A DNA stretch of 64,000 bases from NCBI GenBank assembly GCA_963845425.1, contig CAWJSC010000009.1:1-64000 (forward strand). Direction: 5' to 3'. Shown here piece after piece: positions 41,544-49,964 of the stretch (within the stretch, counting starts at the first letter, position 1; each line of letters starts with the position of its first letter). The notes beneath the pieces were generated by a model, which made no database searches, was not told where the DNA came from, and was given only the letters and a program-made list of their open reading frames with translations. This DNA is from DATDAH01 sp963845425. Lineage in GTDB: Bacteria; Actinomycetota; Acidimicrobiia; Acidimicrobiales; DATDAH01. A program made the translations under genes and the position numbers.

Positions 41544-43670
41544 TCAGCGTGCTGGTGCGCCGATCCGGGGCCGGGTGCGGTCGAGCAACTCGCCGACGGC
41601 GTGCCCGGGCTGAGGCCGCCCGAGCAGGAAGCCCTGGGCCAGGTCGCACCCCAGTGAGCGGAGGGCGTCGAGATGCTCGGTGCGCTCGACCCCCTCGCCC
41701 ACCGCCCGGAGGCCGAGGTTGTGGGCCAGGGTGATCACGGCCCGCACGATGGCGGTGTCGGTCGGGTCGAAGCCGAGGCCCCGCACGAAGGACCGGTCGA
41801 CCTTGAGCAGGTCCACCGGGAAGCGGGAGAGGTAGGACAGCGACGAGTAGCCGGTGCCGAAGTCGTCCACGATCAGGCAGACGCCCAGGTCGTGGAGCTG
41901 GTGGAGCTGCTCGCTGGAGCGCTCGACGTCGTCCATCAGCACGCTCTCGGTGATCTCGAAGTGGAGGCGAGCCGGGTCGAGGCCCGTGTCGTCGAGAACG
42001 GCGGCCACCTCGGCCACCAGGGCCCGGCGGCCGAGCTGGCGGGCCGACAGGTTCACGCCGACGAACAGATCGTCGGCCGCGACCGGGTACTCGGCCTGCC
42101 AGCGCGTGAGCTGGCGACAGGCCTGCTCGACGACCCAGCGGCCGATGGGCACGATGAGGCCGGTCTCCTCGGTGACCCGGATGAACTCGTCGGGCCCGAG
42201 CAGGCCCCGTTGCGGGTGCTCCCAGCGGAGGAGGGCCTCGACCCCCACGATCGAGCCCGTGCGGAGGTCGATCTCGGGCTGGTAGTGGACCCGCAGCTCG
42301 TGGCGGTCCAGGGCCCGGTGCAGGGCGTTCTCGGTGGCCATGCGGTGCACCGCGGCCTCGCGCATGCGCTGGTCGAACACGACGGCCCGGGCCCGGCCGC
42401 CACCCTTGGCCTGGTACATGGCGGCGTCGGCGTCCCGGATCAGGTCCTCGGGGGTGGCCTCGGGGTCCTCGGTGTACGCGATGCCCGTGCTCACCGTCAT
42501 GAAGATCTCGGCGTCCTCGACCTCGTAGCGGCGGTCGACCAGCGCCCGGACCCGTTCGGCCACCAGCTCGGCGTCGCCCTGGTCGTTGAGCCCCTCGCAC
42601 AGCACCACGAACTCGTCGCCCCCGAAGCGGGCCACGGTGTCGCCCGGGCGCAGGGCCTCCACCAGCCGGGACGCGGTGTCGACGAGGAGCCGGTCGCCAG
42701 CGGGGTGCCCGAGGCTGTCGTTGACCACCTTGAAGTGGTCGAGGTCACAGAAGAGGACGCCCACCCCGGCGCCGGTGCGCCGGCTGCGGGACAGGGCCAT
42801 GCGCAGGCGGTCCACCAGCAGCGTGCGGTTGGGCAGCCCGGTCAGCTCGTCGTGGGTCGCCTGGTCCTGGAGCCGACTCTCGAACCGCTTCCGCTCGCTG
42901 ATGTCGCGGGCGACCATCGACAGCCAACTGACCTCGCCGTTGGCGCCACGGTGGGCCAGGCACTGGACGCCCACGGGGATCTCGATGCCGTGGCGCAGCA
43001 GGGCCAGCTCGCCGGTCCAGATGCCGTCGACCACGAGCGCGCCGACGACCTCCCGCTGGAACTTGGCCATCACCCACGGGGGCAGGCGCTCCGCCAGGTG
43101 GGCGGCGGTCACCTCGACGTCGACGAGTCCGTAGAACTCCTGGGCCGCCCGGTTGAGGTAGAGCGGGGCACCGTCGGCGTCGGTGACCACCACCAGGTCG
43201 CTGGTGGCCTCGATGATCCCCGACAGCCGGTCGTTGTGGGCGACCATGTCCCGGTAACGGTCCTCGGCGTCGCGGGATTCGGTGACGTCGAGGGCGTCGA
43301 CCCAGAGGCACGGGTCCTGGTCCTCGTGGAGGTGGTTCTCGAGGTCCATCCGGGCCCAGCGGGGGCTGCCGTCGGCGGCGCACAGGCAGATCTCCAGGCG
43401 GTCGGTGGCGCCGGGCTGCGTCACCAGCTCGTGCCAGCGCGCCACGAAGTCGTCGTCCAGCTCGATGAGGCACTCGAGGTTGGCCAGCACCGCGAGGTCG
43501 TCGCCCGCGACGCCCGGATAGCCGAAGAAGGAGAGCAGACCGGGGTCGACGTAGACGATGCGGAGGGCGTCGTCGATGCGGGCGATCAGCTCACCGGTGT
43601 GCCGGGAGCGGAGCGCGTAGGACGCCACACTCGACCGCAAGCCGTCCGCAGGGGGGTCACGCAGGATCAC
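41544..43670 (-). CDS. PAS-PAS-GGDEF-EAL c-di-GMP protein
   Basis: 708 residues: two PAS domains (about 20-135 and 145-270), GGDEF (about 275-440) with intact R-F-G-G-D-E-F and R-P-G-D inhibitory site, EAL (about 452-700) with E-A-L-L-R-W, N-L-S, D-D-F-G-T-G-Y, A-E-G-V-E. Both activities are possible. Soluble sensor. GTG at 43670, 9 bases after TACACT. Likely a duplication partner of the gene at 39726, with which it shares the order of domains; they are 60 bases apart. Confidence 0.9.
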   Translation of the reverse strand: MILRDPPADGLRSSVASYALRSRHTGELIARIDDALRIVYVDPGLLSFFGYPGVAGDDLAVLANLECLIELDDDFVARWHELVTQPGATDRLEICLCAADGSPRWARMDLENHLHEDQDPCLWVDALDVTESRDAEDRYRDMVAHNDRLSGIIEATSDLVVVTDADGAPLYLNRAAQEFYGLVDVEVTAAHLAERLPPWVMAKFQREVVGALVVDGIWTGELALLRHGIEIPVGVQCLAHRGANGEVSWLSMVARDISERKRFESRLQDQATHDELTGLPNRTLLVDRLRMALSRSRRTGAGVGVLFCDLDHFKVVNDSLGHPAGDRLLVDTASRLVEALRPGDTVARFGGDEFVVLCEGLNDQGDAELVAERVRALVDRRYEVEDAEIFMTVSTGIAYTEDPEATPEDLIRDADAAMYQAKGGGRARAVVFDQRMREAAVHRMATENALHRALDRHELRVHYQPEIDLRTGSIVGVEALLRWEHPQRGLLGPDEFIRVTEETGLIVPIGRWVVEQACRQLTRWQAEYPVAADDLFVGVNLSARQLGRRALVAEVAAVLDDTGLDPARLHFEITESVLMDDVERSSEQLHQLHDLGVCLIVDDFGTGYSSLSYLSRFPVDLLKVDRSFVRGLGFDPTDTAIVRAVITLAHNLGLRAVGEGVERTEHLDALRSLGCDLAQGFLLGRPQPGHAVGELLDRTRPRIGAPAR

Positions 43671-43679
43671 GCAGCACGC

Positions 43680-43685
43680 AGTGTA
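43680..43685 (-). promoter_or_regulatory. TACACT -10 element of the PAS-PAS-GGDEF-EAL gene
   Basis: Minus strand, 9 bases before GTG 43670. Confidence 0.4.
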
Positions 43686-43718
43686 GTCGTACGACCGCAG
43701 CGCGTGGCAGATTGGCGG

Positions 43719-43955
43719 TCAGTCGGGCTCCGCGCCGTCGAGGTCGGTCACGACGTCTTCGACGGCGAGGCGGGCGCCGGCGACGCGGTCACGGCAGAGT
43801 GCGACGAGGTGGCTGGCCCGCTCGACCTTCTCGGCCAGGGCGTCGACATCAAGGCGGTCGTCGTCCAGCTCGTCGAGGATGGCCTCGAGCTCGGCCAGAG
43901 CCTCGGCGTAGCCCGGCTCGGTGGTCGGCACTGCGTCGGTGGGGGACTCGGTCAT
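43719..43955 (-). CDS. xseB: Exodeoxyribonuclease VII small subunit
   Basis: 78 residues. Helical E-A-L-A-E-L-E-A-I-L-D-E-L-D followed by an acidic L-D-V-D-A-L-A-E-K-V-E-R-A and C-R-D-R-V, the typical XseB signature. Starts with ATG overlapping the xseA stop by 4 bases (ATGA), so translated from the same message. Binds XseA to form exonuclease VII, which degrades single-stranded DNA. Confidence 0.9.
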   Translation of the reverse strand: MTESPTDAVPTTEPGYAEALAELEAILDELDDDRLDVDALAEKVERASHLVALCRDRVAGARLAVEDVVTDLDGAEPD

Positions 43956-45214
43956 GTGGGTTCCTCGGGGGTCTCGGCGCGACTGGCCAGCTCGCCCTCG
44001 GCGAGGGTGGTGACCAGCGCGGTGCCGGGGGGTGCGTCGGTGGCGGCGCGGACGAGGTCGCCGGCGCCGGTCCGGGTGATGGACCATCCCCGGGCGAGGG
44101 TGCGGGCCGGGTCGTAGGCATTGACCCGGGCCGCCCAATGCACGAGACGTTGGTCGGCCCGGTCCAAGGTCCGCGGGGTGCGGCGGCGGATCTCCTCGGC
44201 CAGGTCGCGGTGGCGCTGGTCCGCCCGGTCGAGGCCCCGGCGGCTGGAGACCACCACCCGGCGGGCCGCCCGGTGGACCCGGGCGTCGGCTCGGTCGAGA
44301 TGGGTGAGGGCCCGACCGGCGATGGCGGACCACGTGTCGTCGAGCGCGCCCAGCCAGTCGGTGACCCGAGTGACCAGCCAGGCGGCACACGCGGTGGGGG
44401 TCTTCAGGCTGGTGTGGGCCACCTCGTCGGCCACCGCCCGGTCGATCTCGTGACCCAGGCCGGTGATGAGTGGCACCGGCACGGCGGCGATGGCCCGGGC
44501 GATGGCCTCGCTGTCGAAGGCGGCCAGGTCGGTCCGGGCGCCGCCGCCGCGGACCAGGGCCACGACGTCGGTGGTCGCGGGGTCGAGGGCCTCGAGCGCC
44601 GCCACGATCGTGGGCTCGGCCTCCCGGCCCTGCACCCGGACGTCGACCAGGCTCACGTCGAAGCCCAGGCCGCTGGTCCCGAGCTCGTGGAGGAAGTCCT
44701 CGGCCGCTGCACTCCCCTGGCTGGTGAGGACGGTGACCCGCAGCGGCGGACCGACCAGGGGGAGGCGGCCGTTGGCGGTCAGGAGACCCTCCTTGGCCAG
44801 CGCCTCCATGACCCGGTCCCGCTCGGCGGCCAGCAGGCCCATGGTGTGGTTGGGGTCGATGGCGGTCATGCGCAGCTGGACCTGGCCGGTGCGCTCGTAG
44901 GCGGTGACCGAGCCCCGGATGCGGACCTGGAGGCCGTCGTCCATCCGCAGCTTCCCGCCTGCCCGCCGGAGGAGGGCGTTCACCCCTCGCCGGTTCTGCT
45001 CGAACAGGACCACGGGCAGGCGGACGGTGGGCCGACCGTCGTCGCGACCCTCGACCAGATCGAAGTACACGTGGGTCTCGGTGCGGCGCAGCGCCTGGAT
45101 CTCGCCCTCCACCCAGGTGTCATCCCCGAAGGCCCGCTCGATGACGACCCGCGCCCGACTGAGGACCTCGCTCACCGACAGGGTCGGGGTGGGGTCGAAC
45201 AGCCGGTCCTCCAT
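43952..45214 (-). CDS. xseA: Exodeoxyribonuclease VII large subunit
   Basis: 420 residues. N-terminal OB fold (W-V-E-G-E-I-Q-A-L-R, H-V-Y-F-D-L) and the central catalytic domain with L-T-S-Q-G-S-A-A-A-E-D, V-R-G-G-G-A-R-T-D-L, I-T-G-L-G-H-E-I-D, and D-E-V-A-H-T-S-L-K-T-P-T, all typical. Acts on single-stranded DNA ends during repair and recombination. ATG at 45214 is 9 bases after TAGGTT. First gene of xseA-xseB; divergent from the MBL hydrolase. Confidence 0.93.
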   Translation of the reverse strand: MEDRLFDPTPTLSVSEVLSRARVVIERAFGDDTWVEGEIQALRRTETHVYFDLVEGRDDGRPTVRLPVVLFEQNRRGVNALLRRAGGKLRMDDGLQVRIRGSVTAYERTGQVQLRMTAIDPNHTMGLLAAERDRVMEALAKEGLLTANGRLPLVGPPLRVTVLTSQGSAAAEDFLHELGTSGLGFDVSLVDVRVQGREAEPTIVAALEALDPATTDVVALVRGGGARTDLAAFDSEAIARAIAAVPVPLITGLGHEIDRAVADEVAHTSLKTPTACAAWLVTRVTDWLGALDDTWSAIAGRALTHLDRADARVHRAARRVVVSSRRGLDRADQRHRDLAEEIRRRTPRTLDRADQRLVHWAARVNAYDPARTLARGWSITRTGAGDLVRAATDAPPGTALVTTLAEGELASRAETPEEPT

Positions 45215-45223
45215 GCGCCGCCG

Positions 45224-45229
45224 AACCTA
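45224..45229 (-). promoter_or_regulatory. TAGGTT -10 element of xseA
   Basis: Minus strand, 9 bases before ATG 45214. Confidence 0.4.
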
Positions 45230-45255
45230 CTGCCGAGGTGTGACATCGTTTCGTT

Positions 45256-46245
45256 GTGGCCACGCGGATCGCGGAGGACGTGTTCGAGATCGACACGCTC
45301 CTCGGGGGCTGGGAACGGGTCACGTCGGGCTATCTGGTCGACGGTCCCGAGCCGGTGCTGGTCGAGACCGGCAGCCAGTCCTCCGTGCCCGCCCTGCTGG
45401 CGGCCCTGGACGACCTCGGCATCGCGGCGGAGGACCTGGCCCACGTCGTGGTCACCCACATCCACCTCGACCACGCCGGTGGGGTGGGGGACGTCGCCCA
45501 GGCCTTCCCGCAGGCCATGGTCCACGTTCATGAGAAGGGGGCCCGCCACCTGGTCGACCCCACCCGCCTGGTCGACTCCGCGGCCATGGTCTACGGCGAC
45601 CTGCTCGACTCCCTGTACGGTCGTCTGACCCCCACCGAGGCGGCCCGGGTCAATGTCCTGGAGGACGGCGACGAGCTGGTCGTCGGCCCCGGTCGGGTGC
45701 TCACGACCATCGACTCGCCGGGCCACGCCAAGCACCACCTCGGCCTTCACGACTCGCTCAGCGGCCTGCTCTTCGTGGGCGATGCCGTCGGGGTCCGCCT
45801 GCCCGACGCCGGCATCCTGCGTCCGGCCACCCCGCCGCCGGACTTCGACCTCGACCAGGCCCTGACCTCCATCGCCAAGTTCGCCGCCCGGCGTCCGACT
45901 GGCATCGCGCTGGCCCACTACGGCCTGGTGCCGGAGGCCGAGGCCGTCCTGGACGAGGCCGCCGAGATCCTGACCCGCTGGGCCGAGGTCGCCGAGGTCG
46001 CCTGGCAGCAGGGCGACGACATCGCCGAGGCGCTCGACACCGCGTTCGGCGGGGACCTGGACGGCGTCGACCCCGTCCACAAGCAGAAGCTGGAGACCCT
46101 GAACGGGATCCACTCCAACGCCGCCGGTTTCCGCCGCTGGCTCGACAAACGGGCCGACCCCGGCCACCACCATCACCACGGTTCTGGTCATCCTCCTCTG
46201 TCGCGGGGAGCAGAGGAGAGCAACCAGAACCGAGATTCGTCGTGA
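45256..46245 (+). CDS. Metallo-beta-lactamase-fold hydrolase with palindrome-encoded tail
   Basis: 329 residues. Zn-binding motif T-H-I-H-L-D-H-A-G-G near residue 75, downstream metal ligands in D-S-P-G-H-A, G-D-A-V-G and A-H-Y-G. Glyoxalase II-like hydrolase of unknown substrate. The last about 26 residues (from G-H-H-H-H-H-G-S-G-H) have no fold-like pattern; they are encoded by a hairpin element (46179-46232) related to two others downstream, so the original C-terminus was probably shorter. Stop overlaps the GH36 start by 4 bases. GTG start at 45256. Confidence 0.85.
   Translation: MATRIAEDVFEIDTLLGGWERVTSGYLVDGPEPVLVETGSQSSVPALLAALDDLGIAAEDLAHVVVTHIHLDHAGGVGDVAQAFPQAMVHVHEKGARHLVDPTRLVDSAAMVYGDLLDSLYGRLTPTEAARVNVLEDGDELVVGPGRVLTTIDSPGHAKHHLGLHDSLSGLLFVGDAVGVRLPDAGILRPATPPPDFDLDQALTSIAKFAARRPTGIALAHYGLVPEAEAVLDEAAEILTRWAEVAEVAWQQGDDIAEALDTAFGGDLDGVDPVHKQKLETLNGIHSNAAGFRRWLDKRADPGHHHHHGSGHPPLSRGAEESNQNRDSS
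46179..46232. repeat. Palindromic element copy 1, within the MBL gene 3' end
   Basis: Outer arms CGGTTCTGGT / ACCAGAACCG (10 bp) enclose inner arms CTCCTCTG / CAGAGGAG (8 bp). The GTTCTGGT/ACCAGAAC core recurs at 47932 and 47994. Inserted in coding frame. Confidence 0.65.
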
Positions 46246-47930
46246 CGCTGCGGTTGGAGCTGCTCCGCCACGAGGTGCACGGCACGGGGACCGAGGGGCT
46301 CGTGGTGGACGTCGACCAGATTCGCGACCGCACGACGTGGTCGGTGGCCAACACCGGGGACCACCCCGCGGCGGTCGACCAGATCGCCCTCGTGTTCGCC
46401 GTGCCCGACGTCCGCTTCCCGCTGCGCCTGTTCCGCAACGGCTACCAGTCGTGGTCCGTCACCGACTCGGCCGCCTTCGGCCTGGACACCGACCCCTCGA
46501 TCGTCGACACCTTGCCCTTCCTGCGGGACATGCACCACGCCGACCGGGAACCCGCGGCCGCCGGGGACCTCCGCTCCGAGCAGGTCACGGTCCTGCGGGA
46601 CCACGACGGCAAGGTCGCCCTCGTCGGCTTCATCGGCGGGCGCCACCATGACGGCACCATCCGCCTCCGGACCACAGCCGACGGCGTCCAGGTGCGGGCC
46701 GAGGCCACCCTGGGCGGTGCGGTGCTCGAGCCCGGCACCCGACGCACGCTGCACCCCGTGGTGGTCCGGTCGGGCGAAGACCCCGCCGCGCTGTTGGCCC
46801 GCTGGGCGGCCGACGTCGGCGAGGCCGAGCAGGCCCGCACCTCGGCGGCATACCAAGTGGGTTGGTGCTCCTGGTACCACTACTTCGACGGCGTCACCGA
46901 GGACGACATCATCGCCAACCTGGCCCGGGCCGGCGACTGGCCGTTCGACGTCTTCCAACTCGACGACGGCTACCAGCCCGCCATCGGCGACTGGCTGTCG
47001 ACCAACGCCAAGTTCCCCTCCGGCATCGACGGGGTGGCCTCGGCCATCGCCACCGCCGGCTTCACCCCCGGCATCTGGATCGCCCCGTTCATCGTGGCGC
47101 CGGAGTCCGAGGTCGCCCGAACCCATCCCGAATGGATGGCCCGGGAGGCCGACGACCCCGACCAGCCGATGATCGGGATGTTCAACGACACCTGGGGCGG
47201 GTTCATGTACGGCCTGGACGTCACCCGGCCCGACGTCCTCGAGCACCTGGCCGCCACCGCCCGGGACCTGGTCGACGCCGGCTACGACTACCTCAAACTG
47301 GACTTCACCTTCAGCGCCAAGCAGCGGGGCCGGTACGCCGATCCCACCCTCACGCCGGCCGAACGGGTGCGGGGCGCGTACGACGCCGTGCGCCTCGGGG
47401 CGGGGGAGGACACGTTCATCCTGGGCTGCGGCGCGCCGTTGGGCTCGCTGGTCGGTGTGGTCGACGGCATGCGCATCGGACCCGACGTCGGCCCGCACTG
47501 GGGGACCGATCCCCTCACCGCCCCGTTGCCGGGCTACCGGGAGACCCAGCCCTCGACCCGCGGTGCCTGGCGCTCGACCCTGGCCCGGGCCTTCCTACAC
47601 CGGCGGTTCTGGCTCAACGACCCCGACTGCCTGATGCTGCGCACGAGCGAGACCAACCTGACGCGGGAACAGGCCCGGGCCTGGGCGCTGGCCGTCGGCG
47701 TGTCCGGAGGCATGGCGTTGGTCTCCGACGACCTGGCCCTGCTCGGCGCCGAGGAGCGGGCCCTGCTCAACGACGTGCTCGCGCTGGGCCGCGAGGTCGA
47801 CGCCGCCGCCATCGCCGGCACCCCGCCAGGTTGCCCCGATCTGCTCGACGCCGACATCCCCACCACCCTCTGCGGCGCCGGCCACACCCTCGTGGGTGAC
47901 CCCGAGTCCGGCACCGCCACCCTCACCTGA
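46242..47930 (+). CDS. Alpha-galactosidase (GH36 family)
   Basis: 562 residues. Releases alpha-linked galactose from oligosaccharides such as raffinose or melibiose. GH36 hallmarks in order: W-C-S-W-Y-H-Y-F, F-Q-L-D-D-G-Y-Q, the nucleophile Asp in Y-L-K-L-D-F, and the acid/base Asp in R-I-G-P-D-V-G. No signal peptide, so cytoplasmic. GTG at 46242 overlaps the MBL gene, suggesting one message. A tandem pair of hairpins begins one base after its stop codon. Shorter than many GH36 enzymes (about 700), as in the compact bacterial group. Confidence 0.88.
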   Translation: MTLRLELLRHEVHGTGTEGLVVDVDQIRDRTTWSVANTGDHPAAVDQIALVFAVPDVRFPLRLFRNGYQSWSVTDSAAFGLDTDPSIVDTLPFLRDMHHADREPAAAGDLRSEQVTVLRDHDGKVALVGFIGGRHHDGTIRLRTTADGVQVRAEATLGGAVLEPGTRRTLHPVVVRSGEDPAALLARWAADVGEAEQARTSAAYQVGWCSWYHYFDGVTEDDIIANLARAGDWPFDVFQLDDGYQPAIGDWLSTNAKFPSGIDGVASAIATAGFTPGIWIAPFIVAPESEVARTHPEWMAREADDPDQPMIGMFNDTWGGFMYGLDVTRPDVLEHLAATARDLVDAGYDYLKLDFTFSAKQRGRYADPTLTPAERVRGAYDAVRLGAGEDTFILGCGAPLGSLVGVVDGMRIGPDVGPHWGTDPLTAPLPGYRETQPSTRGAWRSTLARAFLHRRFWLNDPDCLMLRTSETNLTREQARAWALAVGVSGGMALVSDDLALLGAEERALLNDVLALGREVDAAAIAGTPPGCPDLLDADIPTTLCGAGHTLVGDPESGTATLT

Positions 47931-47931
47931 C

Positions 47932-48050
47932 TCGTTCTGGTCCCAGCTATGTCCACTGGGGCGCGCGTTGCTGGTACCAGAACGAAACGGGCACCGTTCT
48001 GGTCCCAGCTATGTCCGCTGGGGCACGCGTTGCTGGTACCAGAGCGAAAC
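47932..48050. repeat. Tandem pair of palindromic elements, copies 2 and 3
   Basis: Two 62-bp units in direct repeat. Unit arms CGTTCTGGT-C-CCAGC and GCTGG-T-ACCAGAACG (47933-47947 with 47970-47984; 47995-48009 with 48032-48046) with a 22-base loop containing TATGTCC. Units differ at a few loop positions and one arm base. Immediately after the GH36 stop, so they may terminate transcription or act as REP-like elements. Confidence 0.75.
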
Positions 48051-48088
48051 GTGTTGGGGGCCTGGGCGGTGAGGAGGGAGACTCGGGG

Positions 48089-48727
48089 ATGGCTGCGCCG
48101 GAGAACCGATGGCCGGATGTCGAGCACGCGCTGGCCTATCTCGCCAAGGCCGACACCATCCCGCACCGGGCCGAGGGCACGGCGGTGTTCGTGGAGCTCC
48201 TGCCCGAGCGAGTGGACCGGGTGCTCGACCTCGGCACGGGGGACGGCCGCCTGATCGACCTCGTGCTCACCGCCCGACCCGGTGCGACCGGCGTCGGCCT
48301 GGACTTCAACGCCGAGATGCTGGCCCGGGCCCGCGAGCGGTTCGCCCTCGACGAACGGGTCGAGATCGCCGAGCACGACCTCGACGAGCCGCTGCCCGAC
48401 CACGGCCCCTATGACGTGGTCGTGTCCAGCTTCGCCATCCACCACGTGCCCGACGACCGCAAGCGCGCCCTCTACGCCGAGTGCTTCGACCGGCTCCGGC
48501 CCGGGGGCGCCTTCCTGAACCTGGAGCACGTGGCCAGCCCGACCGAGGACCTGCACCGGGCCTTCCTCGCCGAGCTCGGCATCGACCCCGCCGACGACGA
48601 CCCGTCCAACCTGCTGGCCCCGGTCGAGGACCAGCTCGGGTGGCTCCGCGCCGTCGGCTTCACCGACGTCGACTGCCACTGGAAGTGGCGCGAACTGGCT
48701 CTGCTCGCCGGGGTCCGCCCTGGCTAG
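48089..48727 (+). CDS. Class I SAM-dependent methyltransferase
   Basis: 212 residues. Motif I V-L-D-L-G-T-G-D-G-R, motif II acidic end G-L-D-F-N-A-E-M, motif IV Y-D-V-V-V-S-S-F-A-I-H-H. Small-molecule type by its length and lack of substrate domain; target unknown. ATG at 48089 has GAGGAGGGAG 8 bases upstream. It follows the hairpin pair and may be transcribed from its own promoter. Confidence 0.88.
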   Translation: MAAPENRWPDVEHALAYLAKADTIPHRAEGTAVFVELLPERVDRVLDLGTGDGRLIDLVLTARPGATGVGLDFNAEMLARARERFALDERVEIAEHDLDEPLPDHGPYDVVVSSFAIHHVPDDRKRALYAECFDRLRPGGAFLNLEHVASPTEDLHRAFLAELGIDPADDDPSNLLAPVEDQLGWLRAVGFTDVDCHWKWRELALLAGVRPG

Positions 48728-48730
48728 GGT
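48725..48730 (+). promoter_or_regulatory. TAGGGT -10 element of endonuclease IV
   Basis: 6 bases before ATG 48737; overlaps the methyltransferase stop codon. Confidence 0.5.
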
Positions 48731-48736
48731 CGAACC

Positions 48737-49489
48737 ATGCTGATCGGAGGCCATGTCGGACCGGAGGACCCGCTGGGGACGGCGGTGGCGGAGGGTGCGG
48801 ACTGTGTCCAGATCTTCCTCGGGGACCCGCAGGGCTGGAAGAAGCCCCCGCCCCGGGAGGACGCCGAGGCGCTGAAGGCCTCGGACACCACGGTCTACGT
48901 ACACGCCCCGTACATCGTCAACGTGGCGTCGGCCAACAACCGGATCCGCATCCCGTCCCGCAAGATCCTCCAGCAGACCGTCGACGCCGCCGAGGAGATC
49001 GGCGCCGCCGGGGTCATCGTCCACGGCGGCCATGTCACCGCCGACGACTCGGAGGCGGAGGGCTTCGTGCGCTGGGTCAAGGCCATGGATGCCCTCGACA
49101 TGAAGGTGCCGCTCCTGCTGGAGAACACCGCGGGCGGCGACCATGCCATGGCCCGCCACTTCGACACCATCGCCGGGCTGTGGGACCACATCGGCGACAG
49201 CGGCATCGGCTTCTGCCTGGACACCTGCCATGCCCACGCCGCCGGCGAGGAGCTGATCTCGGCCGCCGAGCGCATCCTGGCCATCACCGGGCGCATCGAC
49301 CTGGTGCACTGCAACGACTCCAAGGACGGCCACGGCTCGGGCCGGGACCGCCACGAGCACCTCGGTCAGGGCAACTGCGACCCTGCCGCCCTGGTGGAGA
49401 CGGTGAAGGTGGCCGGCGCCCCGGTCATCTGCGAGACCGGCGAGGACGGCCGCAAGGACGACATCGCCTGGCTCCGCGACCAGCTCTGA
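48737..49489 (+). CDS. nfo: Endonuclease IV (deoxyribonuclease IV, AP endonuclease)
   Basis: 250 residues. Cuts DNA 5' of abasic sites in base-excision repair. TIM-barrel with metal-binding motifs: V-Y-V-H-A-P-Y, V-I-V-H-G-G-H, L-L-E-N-T-A-G-G, F-C-L-D-T-C-H-A-H, H-C-N-D-S-K and a C-terminal I-C-E-T, the usual tri-zinc set. Somewhat shorter than the E. coli enzyme (285). Leaderless ATG. Confidence 0.92.
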   Translation: MLIGGHVGPEDPLGTAVAEGADCVQIFLGDPQGWKKPPPREDAEALKASDTTVYVHAPYIVNVASANNRIRIPSRKILQQTVDAAEEIGAAGVIVHGGHVTADDSEAEGFVRWVKAMDALDMKVPLLLENTAGGDHAMARHFDTIAGLWDHIGDSGIGFCLDTCHAHAAGEELISAAERILAITGRIDLVHCNDSKDGHGSGRDRHEHLGQGNCDPAALVETVKVAGAPVICETGEDGRKDDIAWLRDQL

Positions 49490-49508
49490 TCCGAATCGGA
49501 CGGCGCCC

Positions 49509-49806
49509 GTGAGCGAGTCGGCGGTCGCGGCGAGGACGGGTTGGACGTTCCTGAGCAACCACGCCCACGTGCTCGTGTGCCTCGCCCGCGACCCGGACCT
49601 TCGCCAGCGGGACCTCGAGCGCGCTGGTCGGGGTCACGGAGCGGGCGACCCAGGTGATCCTCGACGACCTCGAGTCCAGCGGGTACCTGACCCGCGAGCG
49701 GGTGGGGCGCCGGAACCGCTACGTGCTGGCGTTGGACCGGCCGTTGCGCCATCCGCTGGAGGCGGCACACACGGTCGGTGAGCTCATCGAGCTGCTTGCC
49801 CGCTGA
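49509..49806 (+). pseudogene. Winged-helix (MarR-like) regulator with one frameshift
   Basis: GTG at 49509 begins S-E-S-A-V-A-A-R-T-G-W-T-F-L-S-N-H and continues to about 49625 (R-Q-R-D-L-E). After one extra base the sense frame is A-L-V-G-V-T-E-R-A-T-Q-V-I-L, then L-E-S-S-G-Y-L-T-R-E-R-V-G-R-R-N-R-Y (recognition helix and wing) to TGA at 49804. About 99 residues if joined. Located 30 bases before the riboswitch-controlled ATPase promoter, possibly its regulator. Confidence 0.7.
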
Positions 49807-49814
49807 TCCCCAGG

Positions 49815-49844
49815 TTGTAAAGACGTAACACAACACGCTAATCT
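49815..49844 (+). promoter_or_regulatory. Promoter of the riboswitch-ATPase transcript
   Basis: TTGTAA at 49815-49820 and TAATCT at 49839-49844 with an 18-base spacer, just upstream of the riboswitch. Confidence 0.5.
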
Positions 49845-49854
49845 CAGTTCGTAC

Positions 49855-49962
49855 AACAGCGAAGGGGAGTATCCCCCGGACGAGGTCGTCATCCCGGCAC
49901 GTAGCCCGGCCTCGTCGCCCCCAACGGGGTGGGAGAGACCTTCGGCACCCAAGCCGGAGGAT
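49855..49962 (+). ncRNA. yybP-ykoY manganese riboswitch
   Basis: Contains the conserved pieces of this class in order: G-GGGAGTA at 49864-49871, CGTCATCCCGG at 49887-49897, an outer helix ACGAGG/CCTCGT (49880-49885 with 49910-49915), and GGGAGAGACCTTCGG at 49931-49945. Ends at the ribosome site GGAGG in front of ATG 49965. This class binds Mn2+ and controls MntP, TerC and P-type ATPases, matching the downstream gene. Confidence 0.85.
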
Positions 49963-49964
49963 CC

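Noticed and set aside
41673..44117. 814-codon open frame on the plus strand
   Set aside because: Antisense to the PAS-PAS-GGDEF-EAL and xse genes; artefact of high GC.
47932..48050. Small CRISPR array or tRNA pair
   Set aside because: Only two units without spacers and no tRNA fold; simple hairpins.
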